Source: Bifidobacterium breve
GTDB lineage: Bacteria; Actinomycetota; Actinomycetes; S36-B12
NCBI GenBank assembly: GCA_945870085.1
Contig: CAMBQX010000085.1
Coordinates: forward strand, 1 to 7,593
Direction of reading: 5' to 3'
Length of the DNA: 7,593 nt
Shown: positions 5,193 through 7,593 of the stretch, piece after piece
How the letters are laid out: the number at the start of each line of letters is the position of its first letter
Numbering within the stretch: position 1 is the stretch's first letter
Notes under the pieces: model-generated
What the model saw: only the letters and a program-made list of their open reading frames with translations
What the model was told of the DNA's origin: nothing
The model's database searches: none
Translations under genes and position numbers: made by a program

Positions 5193-5199
5193 AAGGGAG
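5193..5199 (+). promoter_or_regulatory. Ribosome binding site favouring GTG 5208 for the NlpC/P60 gene
   Basis: AAGGGAG lies 8 nt before GTG 5208 and is the best Shine-Dalgarno match near this gene. The longer alternative, GTG 5190, lies upstream of it and has no such site, so the site argues for the shorter protein. Confidence 0.55.
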
Positions 5200-5207
5200 C
5201 CCGGTCA

Positions 5208-6281
5208 GTGCGTTTAGTTCAAAAAGGTTCTGCTCACCGCACCTGGCGTACCGCGCTCTTAGGCGTGATAGCGGCGCTGCTTGCTATCACCACGGTGGCT
5301 CAGCCTGCAGTTGCCCGAGACCTCGAACAGGTACGCCAGCAGGTGTACGACCTTGAAGCAAAAGCCGAATCCGCCCATGAACGTTTCAATGACGCCCAAG
5401 GCCGCTTAAATGATATTGAAGGATCTCTGGCGGCCCTGAAAGACAAAATTGCGGTCGAGCGCCGTGAGTTAAACGCGATTTCGGGGGCGGTAGATGACCT
5501 GGCCCGGGCGACCTACACCGGCGGCGGGGTGGATGCCTCACTTCAGGTCCTGCTAGCGGAGGACCCGACACAATTCCTGGCGCAGGCCTCAGCGCTCGAG
5601 CAGGTTGCGAAGGGTCAGGCTGACGCCCTTCGGTCCTCACAGACCGCCCGGTTGCGCCTAGCCCAGAGCGAAGCGACTTTGCAGCAAAAGGAGGATGCCG
5701 CCCGGCAAGTCCGCAGCGAAATGGCTGATTCCAAGCGTGAAGCCGACGCCCGGTTGGCCGACGCGCAGGCAATTTTGAACTCCTTACAGGCCGCAGAGCG
5801 CCAGCGCCTCGCGGCCATGGCAGCCAGCGATCGCCAGGCGTCCCTGGCTGCCGCGGCAATTGCGCAGCAGCAGTTCAGCAGCAGTAGCACCAACGGCGGC
5901 GGCTACTCGGTTAGCAGCCGTGCGGTTGCCGCAGTCAGGTACGCGCTTTCGCAGGTAGGTGATCGTTATGTTGCGGCGGCATCGGGCCCCACTACATTCG
6001 ACTGCTCTGGCCTCACGATGAGTGCTTGGCGTCAAGGCGGAGTGTCTTTGCCCCACTACAGCTATTCGCAGTATCAAAAAGCGCGCAAAATTCCACTTAG
6101 TGAAGCCCAGCCAGGTGACCTGGTGTTCTACTTTGGCGGCAGCGTGCACCACGTTGGCTTATACATAGGTAACGGCAAGATGGTGCATGCCGCAAACCCC
6201 AGTCGTGGAGTAGTTGTTTCAGGTGTCCTCAGCCCTTGGTACGACAAGCACTTCACCGGGATAGGTCGAGTAGTCGGTTAA
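5208..6281 (+). CDS. Secreted NlpC/P60 peptidoglycan endopeptidase with N-terminal coiled coil
   Basis: Enzymes of this family cut the stem peptide of peptidoglycan outside the membrane, often during cell separation; M. tuberculosis RipA and Rv2190c are relatives. The 357-residue protein has a signal peptide: basic residues up to Arg14, a hydrophobic core at about 16-31, and likely cleavage after AVA at 36. A long Ala/Glu/Arg-rich coiled coil (about 38-205) may act as an inhibitory or localisation module. A Ser/Gly linker leads to the NlpC/P60 domain (about 232-357). Catalytic Cys266 (FDCSG), His315 (HHVGLYIG) and probably His327 (MVHA) are present, as is LPHYSYSQY with QPGDLVF. With GTG 5190 the protein would gain six residues. 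The neighbours do not form an obvious wall cluster, and the gene converges on the acyl-CoA synthetase gene with a 10-bp gap. Confidence 0.92.
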   Translation: MRLVQKGSAHRTWRTALLGVIAALLAITTVAQPAVARDLEQVRQQVYDLEAKAESAHERFNDAQGRLNDIEGSLAALKDKIAVERRELNAISGAVDDLARATYTGGGVDASLQVLLAEDPTQFLAQASALEQVAKGQADALRSSQTARLRLAQSEATLQQKEDAARQVRSEMADSKREADARLADAQAILNSLQAAERQRLAAMAASDRQASLAAAAIAQQQFSSSSTNGGGYSVSSRAVAAVRYALSQVGDRYVAAASGPTTFDCSGLTMSAWRQGGVSLPHYSYSQYQKARKIPLSEAQPGDLVFYFGGSVHHVGLYIGNGKMVHAANPSRGVVVSGVLSPWYDKHFTGIGRVVG

Positions 6282-6291
6282 GACCAGAGGT
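6282..6291. other. Ten-base gap between convergent stop codons
   Basis: Only 10 bases separate the NlpC/P60 stop (6279-6281, plus) from the acyl-CoA synthetase stop (6292-6294, minus). I see no hairpin with a U-tract on either strand here, so transcripts probably run into the opposite gene or end by Rho. Confidence 0.6.
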
Positions 6292-7593
6292 TTATGAATA
6301 AAGTGCAAGGATTTCAGCTTCGCATTCCTTCATGACCACATTTCGCTTTAGTTTTAGCGACGGCGTCATCTGCCCGCCCTCTTCGGTCCAGTCATTAGGC
6401 AAGATCACGAACTTCTTGATGGCTTCGGCTTGCGATACCGCCTTATTGCCTTCGTCAATTGCCGCCTGCACCGCGGCATTTAGATCGACATCGGCGGCTA
6501 GGTCGGCAACGGTTGCCGAATCTGGTTTCCCCGCCTGCTTGCACCAGGCCGGGAAAGCTTCGGGGTCAATGGTTACCAGCGCCGCGATAAACGGTTGGGC
6601 ATCGCCCACCACCATGCACTGAGAGACCAGCCAGTTGGCACGAATTCGATCCTCGAGTACCGCAGGTGCCACATTCTTGCCGCCGGAGGTGACGATCAAC
6701 TCTTTCTTGCGCCCGGTGATTCGGACGAATCCTTTATCGTCAATTTCACCGATATCGCCAGAGTGGAACCAGCCGTCCAGGTCGAGAGCTTCGGCGGTTG
6801 CCGCCTCGTTGTTCCAGTAGCCCGCGAATACCTGAGCGCCCGCGAGCATCAACTCACCATCGCTTGCGACTTTCACACTTGCCCCGGGCAGTGGCTGCCC
6901 TACGCTGCCTATGCGCAGCGCATGGGGGCGGTTGACCGTGGTAGCGGCACTGGTTTCGGTTAGGCCGTAACCCTCCAAAATCGTGACATCTACCCCGCGG
7001 AAGAAGTGGCCCAGACGTTCGCCCAAAGGTGCGCCACCAGAAACCGCCCATTTCATCTTGCCGCCCATCGCCGCACGCACTTTCTTATAGACCAAACGGT
7101 CAAAAACGGCGTGCTTCAGCTTTAGGGCTAGGCCGGGCCCACCATCATCAAGGGCTTTGCTGTAGTCGATTGCGACTTGACTCGCTGTGTCGAAAATATG
7201 CCCCTTACCGGCGGCAACAGCTTTTTGCTGAGAGGAGTTGTAGATCTTTTCGAACACTCGGGGCACCGCGAGGAAGAAGGTGGGCTGGAAAGTCTGCAGA
7301 TTAGGTAGTAGCTCCTTGATATCTGCGGTGTGGCCAAGGCGCACCCGAGCGCGCACGCAGCCCAATTGAATTAGTCGTCCAAAGACATGCGCGACCGGCA
7401 AGAAAAGCAGCGTGGCGGACCCTTCGGCCAAGAAAACCTCGTCGAGCCCTTGAACTACATTGTCGACCTCGAACATCAAGTTGCTATGTGTGAGCATGCA
7501 GCCCTTGGGCCTGCCGGTGGTTCCGGAGGTGTAGATGATGGTGGCAATTGACGCCGGGTTTAGTGTCGCGCGGCGAGATTCGAGTTCGTCATC
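6292..7593 (-). CDS. Long-chain acyl-CoA synthetase (FadD15-like), N-terminal part beyond right edge
   Basis: The enzyme activates long-chain fatty acids with ATP, through an acyl-AMP, to acyl-CoA for lipid synthesis or breakdown. The 433 visible residues are open to the window edge. They start before the P-loop motif YTSGTTGRPKG (visible residues 21-31), so the apparent ATG at 7497 is internal. Further ANL-superfamily motifs follow in order: LPVAHVFG (about 65-72), GYGLTETSA (208-216), GWFHSGDIG (274-282), GRKKELIVTSGGKN (294-307) and the C-terminal TPSLKLKR (410-417), whose lysine is the expected adenylation residue. Family members of this long type are about 600 residues, so roughly 165 N-terminal residues are missing here. 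Gene order beside the NlpC/P60 gene matches fadD15 in M. tuberculosis. Its exact substrate range cannot be told. Confidence 0.93.
   Translation of the reverse strand, partial: DDELESRRATLNPASIATIIYTSGTTGRPKGCMLTHSNLMFEVDNVVQGLDEVFLAEGSATLLFLPVAHVFGRLIQLGCVRARVRLGHTADIKELLPNLQTFQPTFFLAVPRVFEKIYNSSQQKAVAAGKGHIFDTASQVAIDYSKALDDGGPGLALKLKHAVFDRLVYKKVRAAMGGKMKWAVSGGAPLGERLGHFFRGVDVTILEGYGLTETSAATTVNRPHALRIGSVGQPLPGASVKVASDGELMLAGAQVFAGYWNNEAATAEALDLDGWFHSGDIGEIDDKGFVRITGRKKELIVTSGGKNVAPAVLEDRIRANWLVSQCMVVGDAQPFIAALVTIDPEAFPAWCKQAGKPDSATVADLAADVDLNAAVQAAIDEGNKAVSQAEAIKKFVILPNDWTEEGGQMTPSLKLKRNVVMKECEAEILALYS

Noticed and set aside
5078..5207. c-di-AMP (ydaO-type) riboswitch upstream of the wall hydrolase.
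   Set aside because: Such switches do precede some actinobacterial NlpC/P60 genes, but the conserved core sequences I know are not present and the leader looks too short.
5132..5356. Plus-strand open frame of 74 codons overlapping the NlpC/P60 start.
   Set aside because: It overlaps the signal peptide region in another frame and lacks a ribosome binding site or recognisable motif.
5386..5859. Minus-strand open frame of 157 codons opposite the NlpC/P60 gene.
   Set aside because: Arg/Pro-rich product typical of antisense to a GC-rich coiled-coil gene; the plus strand encodes a complete secreted hydrolase.
7495..7497. ATG 7497 as the start of the acyl-CoA synthetase.
   Set aside because: The same frame stays open to the edge and carries the P-loop motif YTSGTTGRPKG directly before it.
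1..7593. Defence island, mobile element, CRISPR array or phage cluster.
   Set aside because: No transposase, integrase, regularly spaced repeats or defence-type domains are visible; the genes are conserved housekeeping genes.

Overview
The window looks like a chromosomal segment of an Actinomycetota (class Actinomycetes). The evidence is moderately GC-rich DNA, an actinobacterial c-type diheme cytochrome (QcrC) next to cytochrome oxidase subunit III (CtaE), a DEDDh exonuclease fused to a UvrC-like nuclease, several starts that look leaderless (TAnnnT, 6-7 nt, start codon), and a gene order matching Mycobacterium tuberculosis fadD15-Rv2190c-Rv2191-trpD-ctaE-qcrC. I cannot assign an order or genus from sequence alone.

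Layout, left to right. The 5' part of qcrC (minus, runs off the left edge) and complete ctaE (minus) form the start of a ctaE-qcrC respiratory operon. A 93-126 nt divergent intergenic region, holding a GC-rich hairpin, separates ctaE from a small degenerate receiver-domain protein (plus), which is followed closely by trpD (plus), an anthranilate phosphoribosyltransferase. trpD converges with a 596-aa DEDDh exonuclease/GIY-YIG protein (minus). That gene shares a compact back-to-back promoter region with a 90-residue zinc-ribbon-like protein (plus). A 74-residue protein with two CxxC pairs (plus) and a secreted coiled-coil NlpC/P60 peptidoglycan hydrolase (plus) follow. The NlpC/P60 gene ends 10 bp from the convergent 3' end of a long-chain acyl-CoA synthetase (minus), whose N-terminal part is off the right edge.

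The genes serve different core processes: aerobic respiration (bc1-aa3 supercomplex), tryptophan synthesis, DNA repair or nucleic-acid processing, cell-wall hydrolysis and fatty-acid activation. This is a conserved actinobacterial housekeeping neighbourhood and not a mobile or defence island. I see no tRNA, rRNA, insertion sequence, CRISPR array or phage gene, and no stretch over 300 bases lacks a gene.

I found no clearly new multi-gene system. The points most worth a second look are four near-identical leaderless promoter-start geometries; a UvrC-type cysteine quartet that may hold a Fe-S cluster in the exonuclease fusion; a receiver domain that has lost its switch residues; two small conserved-looking cysteine-pair proteins; and short repeats placed on or near promoters.
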